15,709 nt of DNA from Isohypsibius dastychi (GCA_034696485.1 JAQIWT010000727.1:1-15709), one strand, 5' to 3'. Counted from the first letter of the stretch, positions 1-9,525 are shown. The notes: a model not told the origin generated them from the letters alone. Numbers and translations are program-made.

Positions 1-116
1 TTATATGGGGCCGGCAATGTGGGGCCAAAAAAAAATTCTAATATGGGGCCGGCAATGTGGGGCCCGAGAAAATTAATGTGGGGCCCGGGCCGCCCCCCCC
101 CCTAAATACACCACTG
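1..116. mobile_element. Terminal part of a hAT-like DNA transposon, cut by the window edge
   Basis: On the minus strand the sequence from 116 inward begins CAGTGGTGTATTTAGG followed by a G run. This fits the YARNG start of hAT terminal inverted repeats, and CAGTGG-type ends are common in animal hAT elements (family knowledge). Inside the end a GGGGCC-rich unit is repeated: 3-26 and 41-64 are identical 24-mers, with a shorter copy at 74-85. Subterminal repeats of this kind are usual near hAT ends. The other end and any transposase lie outside the window. If the boundary is right, the 8-bp target duplication would be 117-124. Short reading frames here are translations of the repeat and are not genes. 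Confidence 0.5.
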
Positions 117-393
117 CATAGTTCGACTGAACTGCAAGATTTCTCGGGATACTCGTAGATGTATGGGATTGGGAAAAGAAAACTTGGTGAAAGCGTTGGC
201 AAAGCCGATCCCTCGCTGTGATCGGTGTAGTCCACCAGATCTGTTTCTGTTCTACATAAAACACGGTTGACCCAGGTCACAAAAAGTGGAAGGCTGCAAC
301 TGATTTTCAGATGAGATCCTCTTTAACACCATAACAACCGAACAAATAATAAAGGTCACTCAATAAGATAACGCTACATAAATTTATCGAAAG
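117..393. other. Intergenic sequence downstream of the PRDM-like gene
   Basis: No gene was found. It lies between the transposon end and the stop codon of the minus-strand PR-domain gene, so it should include that gene's 3' UTR. I see no canonical AATAAA on the minus strand. A GATAAA variant close to the stop (near 380-390) is the only candidate. Confidence 0.35.
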
Positions 394-2764
394 CTAATCC
401 ATATCGTCCATCCCCAAAACCTTGACATATTCCGGATGAGAACTTCGGACATGGTTCATGAAAGACTTCCCTCCCATAAATGGCATCTGGCAAATCTCGC
501 AGACATAACCATTTTTGATGAACGTCTTGATCTTGATTTCCGCATCATCCTTATGCTTCTCATCGTAGTGGTTGCGGACAACATCCTCCGAAAACGAAGT
601 CCTTTGACATAATCCACACGAGTACCTGGTTATCTTCTTATAAGGAAGACAAAGCTCCGGTATTGTATGATGGCCAGTTTCCGGATGTTGAACATTCAGA
701 TGTTCCACCAGACTTTTTCTTGTAACGAATGGAAGTTGACATTCTCGACATTTATAGAATGATGCTTCGTAGCTGTTGTCGATGACCTGCAACAATGTAG
801 TTTCCAAATTAATCAACCCCAACGCCTTCGCACTAACTTACCCTTTTAGGTTTCCACGGTGTGCCCTCATGTAACCGAGATATGTGCAGCCGCATTCTAT
901 CCGGTCGATCGAATGTCTGCTCACAATGGGGGCACTTCCGGCGAACAATCTGCAACCCACGACACATTACAAACTTGAAAACGGAATCTGACTTCCATGT
1001 TCACAAACCTTGCGATGTTTCGCCCTGACATGATCCTGCAGAGATTCCTTCGCTTTTCCAATCCACTGGCATTGGTCACAGAAGAATTTCTGAGTGCCAT
1101 GCTCGTTTTCCATATGCCTCCGAACTGACGGAATGCTTGATAGCAACTTCCCACAAATCCGACAAGGATATTTCCCTTCGACGCTGTGGATCAGGATATG
1201 CTCCTCAAAATCCGCTGAACCAAGAAATAACATGTCGCAACAAGGACAATGACACTTTCGACGCCGCTTCCGAACAGAAGCAGCACGATTCTTTGTTTTT
1301 CCGCCATTCATCATTCCAGGTTCAGATTGTGAAATTCGTTCCCAAACCGCGCGATGTTTCCGTCTTAGATGATGCTTCAGGCTGATCTTGGAGTTTCCCA
1401 CCCATGAACACTGATCACAATAGCCCTTCTCAGCTGCATGCGAGGTCTCCATATGCGTTCGAAGTGATGGAATGGTCGAGATCAGTCTTTCACAGAAACG
1501 GCAAGGATATTTCCCGTTGACGCAATGGGTCAGAATATGCTCCTCGAATTCCGAATCTGCTCCTCCGATGTGAAACTTCGCGTCACAACAGGGACAGTCA
1601 CTCGGTTGGGGCGGCTTCAGCGCGGTTTTCGGTATTTTCCTGTGAGGTGCCTTCGGAGCTGTACTTTTAGGTCTTCCGCGTTTCCTCCGGATGGGAGGTG
1701 GGTTTGTTGACTCGCTTGGTCCTGAAATCGGGTGACCCAACATAATGTTCACTTTTTTCGGTCTTCCGCGTGTCCGGAATAGAGGTGGGTTTGGTGACTC
1801 GCCTGGTCCTAAAATCTGAAGACCAAAAGGAGTATTCACTGGGCCATCTGGAATATCCGGTTGTTCCAAGAGTTCCAAGTTGACTTCGGGCAGTTCGTCA
1901 ATAACTTCACATTGCGAGTCAGTTCCAGCTTCCTTTCTTTCGTATATACTTGTGGTAACTCTGGAGCTTTTGCGCCGATTCGGGACGAATTTGCATTCCT
2001 CATCCGCTTTACGCCTTCTTTCACCACCGCCCAAGTCTGGCCTGACCGGAAGTGGAGTTTCCACAGTATCAGCCACCTCAACTTCGAGATTCGAATTTTC
2101 CTCAGCTAGTTCTGAAATGACTTCCTGATCGCCGGCTGAATCCGAAGAGAACGTTTCTTCCATTCCGATTCGAAGTTCCTCTCCGACGGAAATCTCCTTG
2201 CTCACAGCAAAATAAACGCCTCCATCATAATGAATCACAGTAAGATTCTGCTGGTCGGAAGTTTGAGCTGGGCGAACAAATCTCATCCAGTTGGAGATAT
2301 CAAGTTCTTTTATTTGGAATTTGAAGGCACTTCCGGTTGGATCTTGTTGGGAACTGGAGATGCAATTGTGATGTCCTACAAGAGGTCCGAAAATCGAGCG
2401 GACCGGAATTCCGACTCGGCTGGTCACGATTCTTTCTGAAATAAAAAGCATCAAAGGAGATTCTGCAACCAGGAAAAAAGTTAAATGAGGAAAAACAAAT
2501 TTGGAAAGTATTTCTCTTACCGTTCCCATCAGAAACGAAATCGAGGAGTTCAGGGAGTGAAGCTGTCGATTGGAAGTGAGTACAGGCGTTTTGACGAGCT
2601 GGTCCACTTTGGAAAGATGCTGCTTCGGGTGTGCAGTCGCAGTCTGAAGGAATGAAGAGTTTATCCACAAAGTGAACACAGGAACGAATGCAGCATTCTT
2701 TCTGAACAGAATCCAGATACGATAAACAAGTGGGACAACGACTAGAAGAAGGCTGATGCGGCAT
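394..2764 (-). CDS. PRDM-family protein: cysteine knuckle, PR/SET domain, two AT-hooks, ten C2H2 zinc fingers (4 exons, 732 aa)
   Basis: Probable nuclear DNA-binding regulator or histone methyltransferase relative. Exons (minus): 2764-2521, 2462-1009, 949-842, 786-394. Introns are 58, 59 and 55 bp, all GT-AG, and phases agree throughout. The ATG at 2764 has an in-frame TGA just upstream, although a TTTGCATTCAG acceptor-like site beside it leaves a 5' UTR intron possible. Residues 10-31 hold CxxC plus further Cys/His, at the place of the zinc knuckle before the PR domain of PRDM9/11. The PR domain is about 82-183, with FGPLVGH, NWMRFV and YFAVSKEISVGEEL. AT-hook cores RGRPK lie at about 313 and 343. 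Fingers are at about 371-394, 402-423, 430-451, 487-507, 515-536, 543-564, 572-593, 615-636, 659-680 and 698-719. Fingers 4-6 duplicate 1-3. No KRAB or SSXRD domain is seen. Family assignment is firm; orthology to PRDM9 or PRDM11 is inference. Confidence 0.88.
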
Positions 2765-2879
2765 CTTCCTGAATGCAAACTGAAGTCAGCCAAGCAGAAG
2801 CTTCACGTCTTGTACCGAAGTTGTGGACGGGTGGAGGTAGCCTTTTTGTACCAAGTCCACACCATAACACTTTTCATAG

Positions 2880-3565
2880 GGTCAACCCGGTCCAAACGGT
2901 CCACAGTTATCAACAGAATCCACCCGGTCCATGTAGTCCACATGGTCCATGCAGTCCAACCAGTCCACAAGGTCCATGCAATCCACCCAGTTCACACGGT
3001 CCACACGGTCAACAAAGTCCACCCAGTCCACAAGGTCCATGCAGTCCACATGGTCCATGCAGTCCACAGTGTCCACCCGGTCCACACGGTACACACAGTC
3101 CACAGAGTCCACAAGGTCTATGCAGTCCACAGTACACTAGTCCACAAGGTCCATGCAGTCCCCGCGGTCCACAGTGGTCCACGGAGTGAGAATTGGGTGG
3201 ACTACTGTCGACCTGGTGGACCACTGTGGACTGGGTGGACTTTGTGGACCGGGTGGACTGGGTGGACTCTGTGGACCTGGAGGACCACTGTGGACTGGGT
3301 GGACTCTGTGGGCCGCGTGGGCCGTGTGGACCGGGTGGTCTACTGTGGACTCTGTGGACCGTGTGGACCTGGTGGACCAACGTGGACCGGGTGGACTACT
3401 GTGGACTCTGTGGACCTGGTGGACCACTGTGGACTGGGTGGACTCTGTGGACCGTGTGGACTAGGTGGACTCTGTGGACCGTGTGGACCTGGTGGACCAC
3501 TGTGGACTGGGTGGACTCTGTGGACCGGGTGGACTTTTGTAGACTGCATGGACCATGTGGACTAC
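2880..3565. repeat. Minisatellite with 9-bp period in two inverted arms
   Basis: From about 2880 to 3182 the plus strand is built of degenerate 9-bp units GTCCAYNNN. From about 3195 to 3565 it is built of the reverse complement, GTGGACYNN. A perfect 16-bp inverted pair flanks the centre (3167-3182 and 3216-3231). Because 9 is a multiple of 3 and the unit lacks stops, long frames stay open on both strands, with Val-His or Trp-Thr repeats. These are composition effects, not genes. A few degenerate units persist to about 3710 (two GTCCAC-like copies near 3692-3708). The array starts about 115 bp upstream of the PRDM-like start codon and so lies in that gene's 5' flank. Confidence 0.93.
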
Positions 3566-3648
3566 ATGAACCACGTCGACCGAATGGACCGGTGCGGACT
3601 GTGTGAATGATGTTGACCGCTGTGGACAGTTTAGACCCTGTTTAGACT

Positions 3649-3846
3649 ATGTGGCCTACTATGGTCTTCGTGTGCTGTACTTATGCAAGAAAGTCCACCA
3701 GTCCACAAGTTGGTACAAAACGTGCAGTATCTATCATTCATCCCGCTCCCAACACCTCCCTCATCACTGGACTTCTGGCACACAAAAAGTGGCTACCCAA
3801 AAAAACTCATGTAGAGGAACTCGATAGAAAGCGGTGCCAAACATAA
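3649..3846 (+). other. Weak coding-like fragment, unrecognised
   Basis: The second half of this frame (from about 3718) has a protein-like mixture of residues, including HKKWLPKKTHVEELDRKR, unlike the low-complexity sequence before it. The first part is minisatellite edge, so the ATG is not convincing. It could be the last exon of an unseen gene, a relic of a retroposed gene, or chance. I do not recognise a family. Confidence 0.15.
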
Positions 3847-4607
3847 AGGTTTTTCAAGCTGCCATTTTGCGTGAACTGGCTTTCTAAATCGACTCGAAAC
3901 TCTCATATTCAGAGCACCCCCCCCCTCCCCATATGAGAACAAGTACTCAAATTTTGAACGAATACCTGTTTCGGTAAAATTAGCATGGCTATTCTGTTTT
4001 CGAATGCTCTACTGGGAATTGACATCAATCAATTAAGCAGATTCTGGGGACCTGTTCATACGATGAATGTCAGATGTCCCCTACACCCGCACAATACAAA
4101 TTTACAAAGGACAGATGACATTTATGATCAGAGTCATGTTATTTTTAAATCAATTCACTTCAACGATGTTCCACTGGAGATCGATCTCTAGACCGATTCT
4201 CAAAACACGTGATGATATTCCAAAACAAAAACAGGACCTGGTTCCAGTTCATGGTTCAATAATACGGATTTTCGAACGATGAATCTCACAAGGCTCAGTT
4301 TGTGTTCAAACAGCGAAACGTCGTATTCCCGACTTCAAAGTTTGAAAAGTGAAACCGAAGGAATGAACCAACTGGACCGGTATGCGTTATCAACAAACAT
4401 AACTTCCAAAACCAGTTCGCATAGGACGACATTTTCTAGTACGAGTCAAACTACGATCACATTCCTAACGGCGCTCCTCTTCTCCAACTGGCGTAAAACG
4501 TGGCCTTAGCCTGAAGCCATTTTTATCAGTTTCATTTCCATACAAATGCCATCGAGGTTTCGATCCACGAGCGTAACGTCGGAGGAATCGGAACAGATGG
4601 TATATAA

Positions 4608-4658
4608 CGACGGCATATAAACTCATAAACTTAGCATATAATATCGACGGCATATAAA
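4608..4658 (+). repeat. Pair of 14-bp direct repeats
   Basis: CGACGGCATATAAA occurs at 4608-4621 and 4645-4658, spaced 37 bp, with further GCATATAA-like words between. It may be a local duplication. Confidence 0.6.
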
Positions 4659-5114
4659 TTCGGAAGAAAAACTCGCAGACGCCACACGTCGCATTTTGGC
4701 TGATGATAATCGGATTTGACAAGAGTTTGTAGCCGGTCGGAGAGTGATGCCGGCAAAAGGCGATTCGGTTCTGATTTTGCCGAGGAAGATTGCTGAAGGT
4801 TTTTGAGCGCTGGTGAGGATTATGAGCATTTTCCCTGAAGACCGACGGCTCAGAAATGAAATATCAAGGAAAACAGTTCGATAGGATATCATTTTTCGAC
4901 GCACGTACGGTACACAAATTTGCTGTGCTGTGCCTCCTGTTATTCGATGAGACTTGCACTCTGCTTGTTGCATACACGTAGAAGAAGGCAGGCATTGAAT
5001 ATTTCGGATCAAAACTGTTTCGGTGTTGCTTGCTACTTTCAAATTGGATATATCTATACTGTGGTATATTCAATTTGCTGTTGTAGCTTTGATTCAACGG
5101 GGCAATCGAGGTGT

Positions 5115-5518
5115 GCTGATAGTAGAGGCCAACACCTTCCTGGATGGAGCTGGACTGAATCAGAAATTTCAAAAACTGAACTGAATGGAACGTTTTCAGT
5201 TTGAAACGGAACTGAACTGGACGGAAAACAAGTTTGCATTTTAGCGGACTGAACGGAACCGAACGGAATAAAAATTTAGTAGCGCTGATCAACCTCGTCG
5301 AAGATTGACAAATAACCGCGTTTTGAAAGAAAAGATTAGGCGGAAAATTCGTTTCTCTGAGTACTCATTCATAGCAAAACTGAACGGAACGGTTCATCTG
5401 AGTGAACAGAACTGAACTGAACGTTCTTCCCTGAAAGTACGTTTGGAGCGGAACGGAATATTCGTTCCATCCAGTCCAATTCAGTTCAGGCTTAACGGTG
5501 TTGGCCTCTAGCTGATAG
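5115..5518. mobile_element. hAT-type MITE (5123-5510) with 8-bp target site duplication
   Basis: Perfect 14-bp terminal inverted repeats TAGAGGCCAACACC lie at 5123-5136 and, inverted, at 5497-5510. They are flanked by identical 8-bp direct repeats GCTGATAG at 5115-5122 and 5511-5518. An 8-bp duplication and a TAGAG end (YARNG) are the hAT signature (family knowledge). The 388-bp interior has no transposase frame. It is rich in GGAAC/GAACTG words on one side and their complements on the other, plus a shared subterminal CTGGATGG, so the element can fold back. It sits 165 bp upstream of the BTB-BACK start codon. Open frames overlapping it are not genes. Confidence 0.93.
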
Positions 5519-5675
5519 CAAGCGAGACAAGAGTACAGTTCAGTAGTATCAGGCATTTTCAATCAAGCGGGGCAGATACCGTTTCAATTAACATTTCCAT
5601 TTTCAGCAAGGCAATCCCGAATAATTCTCGTCGAATATTTCTGCCTGAATTCAGATATTTCGTCTTTCCTCCGAT

Positions 5676-6647
5676 ATGGATTGGCCTGCAAGTCTTGTTG
5701 TCGAGAGGGATGGGAAGTCCTGCATCAAGTTGTTTGAAGTTAACGCTGATGACTGGCTGAAGACTCACCAAGAACACTTGAAGCTGAGTTTCCATGACCA
5801 GATTGTCATTCGTGGTGAAGGAGGAGAGGAAGATGCCTTTGTTTGTCGCAAAAGTGATCTCGTTAAAAACAGCGCATACTTTCGATCTTTTGTGGAACGC
5901 TGGAATAACGGTAACGCAGCCTTGACGCCTGAAATTAAGCTCGAGAATATTTCACTCGAAGTCCTCAGGAAGTGAGATCATATTTGTCTTTTGGTTACCA
6001 TTGTGGATTTCATTCATGTCACCCTTTTAGTTTGATAGAGCTGACTTCAACTGGATTGTTGGAGATAGGGGGTCACAGTAATCTTTCGGACCTCGTTGGT
6101 GCTGCGAACTTTCTGGAGATAGCAGACCTTAACAATCGGTTTTCAAAACTGATTCGAGACGAGATAAAAAATGGCAACTACTCGGTCATTCTTTGGTGCT
6201 ATATGACGCCAGAAGAGTACCACGGTTATGTTGATCTGAGCATGGAAGCTCCGACATTTCTCAAAAGCAGATTCGAATATATACTGGCGACATTCTCCGA
6301 GCAGTTGATGGATTGGTCTGGAAAACAGGTAGGTATCCGTAGTCTTGATCTAGCTGCTAATTTCAGTTCGATTTTTGCAGTGGTTAGATATCATCTCCGA
6401 TCCCGCTCTTTTCGTTGTCTCAGAAAATGTACTTTTTCGAACTATCTGCCGCTGGGTTGCGGTCGATCCTTGGAAAAGGTCGAATGACTTTGTAGTCATG
6501 GCCAAGTATATTCGCGGTGGTTGTCTGTCGAGAAACCTTCTGGATGAATTTCGGGATGAACAATCGTTACCTTCTGTTGTTCGCATGTTCGTCCCCAGCT
6601 ACGAAAAAATCGATTTACATCGGAATAACTCACCGATTAATCCTTGA
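5676..6647 (+). CDS. BTB-BACK domain protein without Kelch repeats (3 exons, 286 aa)
   Basis: Likely substrate adaptor of a Cullin-3 ubiquitin ligase or a BTB scaffold, by family. Exons: 5676-5971, 6031-6328, 6381-6647. Introns are 59 and 52 bp (GTGAGA/TTTTAG and GTAGGT/TTGCAG), and phases fit exactly. A TGA lies in frame upstream of the ATG (about 5646). The BTB is about residues 36-135: VCRKSDLVKNSAYFRSF matches the usual HKxVLAxxSxYFRxMF segment, with HK replaced by CR, then LENISLEVLRNLIELTSTG and AANFLEIADL. The BACK domain is about 140-275, with VSENVLFRTICRWVAVDP and YIRGGCLSRNLLDEF. The protein stops soon after BACK, whereas BTB-BACK proteins of this type usually continue into Kelch repeats. 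Kelch-like sequence lies 3-6 kb downstream on the same strand. The stop at 6645-6647 may therefore be secondary. Domain call is strong; function is inferred. Confidence 0.87.
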
Positions 6648-7270
6648 CGCTCTGTTGCCGGGAATAATCGGCGGATTATGATAGATCACCGACGTTGAAA
6701 AAGGATCGAGACGGCATGCAGAAACTGCCTGGATAATCGGTGGGAAATTGAACAATCATGAGCATGAAAATCGGGAATTAACTGCGACAAAAAGCATTTG
6801 TTAAGCACCGAGCCGTGACGAGAAAAATGGGCAAAAACAAATCTGATTTTCGATAAGCGGCGAAAAATCGGTGGTCTGTTTCACTGAAAAGCAGGAACTA
6901 ATTGATGAGTCCAAAAAGACCAGGAAATCGGTTGTATACTGCTCTCGATTACGTGGATTAACAATCGATTTTTTGTGCCATGATTGCAAAGGTCATCGAA
7001 CCGGAAATGGTCAGTTCTGGTCAGCTTCATTCCAAAACAACCAATACTACATAACAAAGTAACAATTTCACCACAATAACCGGGAAAAAAACCCAAAAAT
7101 CCCAGAAATCTAATGAGAACAAATAACGAGAGTTAGCAGCACTTGTAAACGATCCAAAAAGCAAGCCAAATTTGTAAAAAACTTGAAACCAATTTCTTTG
7201 ATGCTCAGAATTGTTTACAAAACAAAGAATATCAATAATGAAAAACAATAATTTACGGTAACGCGACACC
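6648..7270. other. Intergenic, AATCGG-rich sequence
   Basis: No supported gene. 6650-6880 contains many AATCGG/CGGCGAAAAATCGG-type words that recur, partly inverted, at about 9340-9500 and 10620-10700. These may be relics of one old repeat family. 7060-7260 is AT-rich without clear features. Confidence 0.3.
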
Positions 7271-7426
7271 TTACTGGTCATCTTCGTCCTGGACTTGTTC
7301 CGCCTTCTCCTCTGTTTCCTTCACTTTTTCTTCCCGAGAAGCGCGATCTGGATCTTATTTTCACTGGTGTCAACTTTCAAGGTGTGGAAAACGGTTTTGG
7401 CGCCACAGCGGAGAAATTGTGCTTGA
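7271..7426 (-). other. Coding-like tail downstream of the PRMT remnant, with acidic C-terminus
   Basis: Continuing on the minus strand, one frame reads AKTVFHTLKVDTSENK. After a one-base shift in an A run (about 7325-7330) another reads VKETEEKAEQVQDEDDQ and ends in TAA at 7273-7271. The composition is protein-like, but I cannot align it to a PRMT C-terminus. The acidic tail faintly recalls nucleoplasmin-type chaperones, which is only an impression. It may be the end of a different decayed gene fused here. Confidence 0.25.
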
Positions 7427-8769
7427 TCATAATAAAAGACAAAATCCCTTCCATAAACTGACTTTTTTCACGCCGTCCGGGAGATCCAGATCCTCAACTT
7501 CAGCTTGTACGACAGTGATAACTGTAAAAGAAAGCCGAGTTAAAAAGGGCGATACTTATCAAGGAAAAATGGTAAATATTCAACCGAAAACAAGTGCCTC
7601 TCCCTGGCAAAGGAATTCAAAAACAACACAAATATGGTGTAAACATGAAAAAAACCGGCGCTGCAGTTGTGAATAAAACGTCGCAAAAAAACAACGGCGG
7701 CTCAGAAAATGAACAATTAAAACAGACTTACTTGTGATCAAGCTTGTTGTTTTTGACGATTTGCCTAGCTGAAACCATGATATTGGAACAATCGACCTGT
7801 GATGACCAAAAAAAAGGATCATGAAAACGATTATGAATCGAATACACTGAACATTCTCGGCAATCCACTACCTTCTCCTTTCAGTCTTCTCCTAGGTCCA
7901 GAAAAACACCCGAACGGGCAGGCCCGTAGACTATAACATTGGGGTCTGTTTCTCTTCCCTCCACTCAGTCAAGGGGGATTGGGGCTAGGTTCATTTTTCC
8001 CCCAGTATTTTCACCTTGTTGATTTTGATTGATTTGGTAGATTTCATTGTTTTCGTTTTCATGCGGTTTACCGCAATCCTACATGCCAGAACTATATCCA
8101 ATTCTATTCCAAAAAAGACCTTGACTAGTTTTCGTTGTTTTGATATCCGAGAAAGTCGATCGGGACTTCCATAAACTGAAATCATAGCGAATTCTCTTCC
8201 TTTCAGTCGTTCTACTCGTTCCATTTTACCATTGGCCCCGCTAGCTGAACTGCCGAGAATGTTCAGTGTAATTCCAACTGAACGCACCGCAGACTACTTT
8301 GGCTCCAGCTCTACCAGCAAAGATGGATAAATCCACGTTCCACATCCGACATCAAGAACGATTTCATCTTTGACCAGATCGTCCTTCAGCATAATGGCAT
8401 TTATAGCCGTCCAGATCTGATCTTTCACCGTTTTCTGCAAAAAAACAAACATGAAGAAACTGGGCCGACACATGTTGTTTCCCCGTTTACAATCTCCCTG
8501 ACCAATGAAAACATCCCCGCAGTACATGGTTTTAACAAAACGCCGAGTTTACTCAAACTTCAGTTTCCAATGTAGACTGCATCGAAAGTACCAACCTCAT
8601 GAATCCCGAAATGCCCGTGGGAATCGAAATAATAATCCGGCATGCCTTTATTTTTACCACTCTGATCACGAGAGACATCGGAAGAACAGGGATTTCGCGA
8701 TATTTCTTCCATGAGCACATCAGCTTGTCCGTTCAGCTTCACACTATCTCCCCGACCGATTCCCATCAT
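7427..8769 (-). pseudogene. Decayed protein arginine N-methyltransferase gene (PRMT1/8-like), 5' half
   Basis: Recognisable exons (minus): 8769-8596, 8434-8288, 7796-7732, 7521-7427. Exon 1 ends DYYFDSHGHFGIHE, the conserved N-terminal PRMT block. Exon 2 holds KDEIVLDVGCGT, the SAM-binding motif I. Exon 3 holds VDCSNIM and IVKNNKLDH. Exon 4 holds ITVVQAEVEDLDLPDGV. Lesions: in motif I the codon after GCGT is Trp instead of Gly, followed at once by a one-base shift, after which SIFAGRAGAKVV reads in another frame and the original frame ends in TAG. Exon 3 carries one extra base at its donor relative to exon 4. In exon 4 the double-E loop SEWMGY is reduced to SLWKGF, with loss of about four residues before it, and a TGA follows. 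Intron 2 contains a transposon. Substrate-binding and C-terminal parts are not recognised. Sequencing indels could mimic single shifts, but not the residue losses. Confidence 0.75.
7843..8270. mobile_element. Tc1/mariner-like inverted-repeat element (MITE) in the second intron of the PRMT remnant
   Basis: A perfect 20-bp inverted repeat TACACTGAACATTCTCGGCA occupies 7843-7862 and 8251-8270. With TA taken as the target duplication, the element is 7845-8268 (424 bp) with CACTGAACATTCTCGGCA termini. TA duplication plus CACTG-like ends suits the Tc1/mariner superfamily. There is no transposase frame. Intron 2 of the PRMT remnant (7797-8287) is 491 bp. Removing the element leaves about 65 bp, close to normal intron size in this window, which supports insertion into a pre-existing intron. 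An internal direct repeat, CTTTCAGTCNTTCT-like, occurs near both ends. Confidence 0.7.
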
Positions 8770-9525
8770 TCCAGAAGAAATCTTGGCAGCCGTAGTAAAG
8801 AATGCATGATAACGAAGACCTACGGACTAGGGTGGCCGAGTGAAACAGATGAATTCACTGCAGGAAATATGGCAACGTTTGACTACGTGATCAGCGTGGA
8901 ACTGATCTGCGACGGAGGATAATTGGAAAGGAACAAGGAAGGAGAGCGAACCATAACCCATTTTCATTATGAAAGTTTGAAACTGACGAATTCCATATCC
9001 AGACCAAATGTGGACTTCGGGTCAAAGAACTTTCAGATTTGAAAGTTGAAATACCCATCAGTCAGGCTCGAGCAGGCAGACTGAAACTGAATCTGAGAAA
9101 AGTTCGGACCCCAGGACGATCTGGATTTACTTCGGGGTCTGACTCGAGTCCTGTAGGGGTTCGGCAAACCCTTGAAATCAATCGGACCATGTGATAGTGA
9201 TGCTAACATGTTGCTTGTTGATATAAAGACCCTGAATAAACGCGAAAATATCGCTGACTGGTTTTCACCATTTTTGAATTTTATTTGAATTTCACCATTT
9301 TTCGACATATTCCTCCGTAATACCACTGATTTCCGGTGCCGACTAAACCGCTAATTTCCACCGGTATGTTGCACCGATTTCCTGCCGCCAAATTTTTCGC
9401 CGATGCAGGCTTGGTCTCGAACACAGAAATAATCGGCGAGAAACGATCAGATTATTTGATCGCTAATCAAGCGCATGCTTTATCGGTCAACTTTTTTGGC
9501 CGACGATTTCTCACCCATTTCTCAG
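8770..9525. other. Intergenic, repeat-like sequence
   Basis: No gene supported. 8770-9330 shows open frames without motifs on both strands. 9330-9520 is rich in ATCGGCGA/CCGATTT words similar to those at 6650-6880, in opposite orientation. The sequence runs directly into a splice-acceptor-like CCCATTTCTCAG that starts the Kelch-like block at 9526. Confidence 0.3.

Larger units (their letters stand above)
3566..5114. other. Gene-poor intergenic stretch
   Basis: No gene can be supported. It holds minisatellite remnants (to about 3710), a C-rich run near 3917-3930, and several open frames without recognisable motifs. One of these, 3649-3846 on plus, is noted separately. A 14-bp direct repeat, CGACGGCATATAAA, occurs at 4608-4621 and 4645-4658. 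Nothing resembling an RNA gene or a long repeat was recognised. Confidence 0.4.

Noticed and set aside
967-2793. Continuous 608-aa minus-strand frame as the PRDM protein
   Set aside because: It begins in a different frame from exon 1, reads through introns 1 and 2 and lacks the last four fingers; the four-exon model has consistent splice sites and phases.
2756-3610. Long plus- and minus-strand open frames rich in Val-His or Gly-Pro-Trp-Thr
   Set aside because: They are translations of the 9-bp minisatellite, which lacks stop codons in many frames; there is no unique sequence, splice context or start support.
4623-5042. 139-aa minus-strand frame
   Set aside because: No recognisable motif, no splice or poly(A) support; composition looks like chance.
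4864-5292. 142-aa minus-strand frame
   Set aside because: It overlaps the hAT MITE and its repeated GGAAC/GAACTG words; no domain.
7991-8287. 98-aa minus-strand frame
   Set aside because: It lies inside the MITE and the intron of the PRMT remnant; no domain.
8821-8850. tRNA-Ser/Leu-like GGTGGCCGAGTG
   Set aside because: No B-box or stem pairing downstream.
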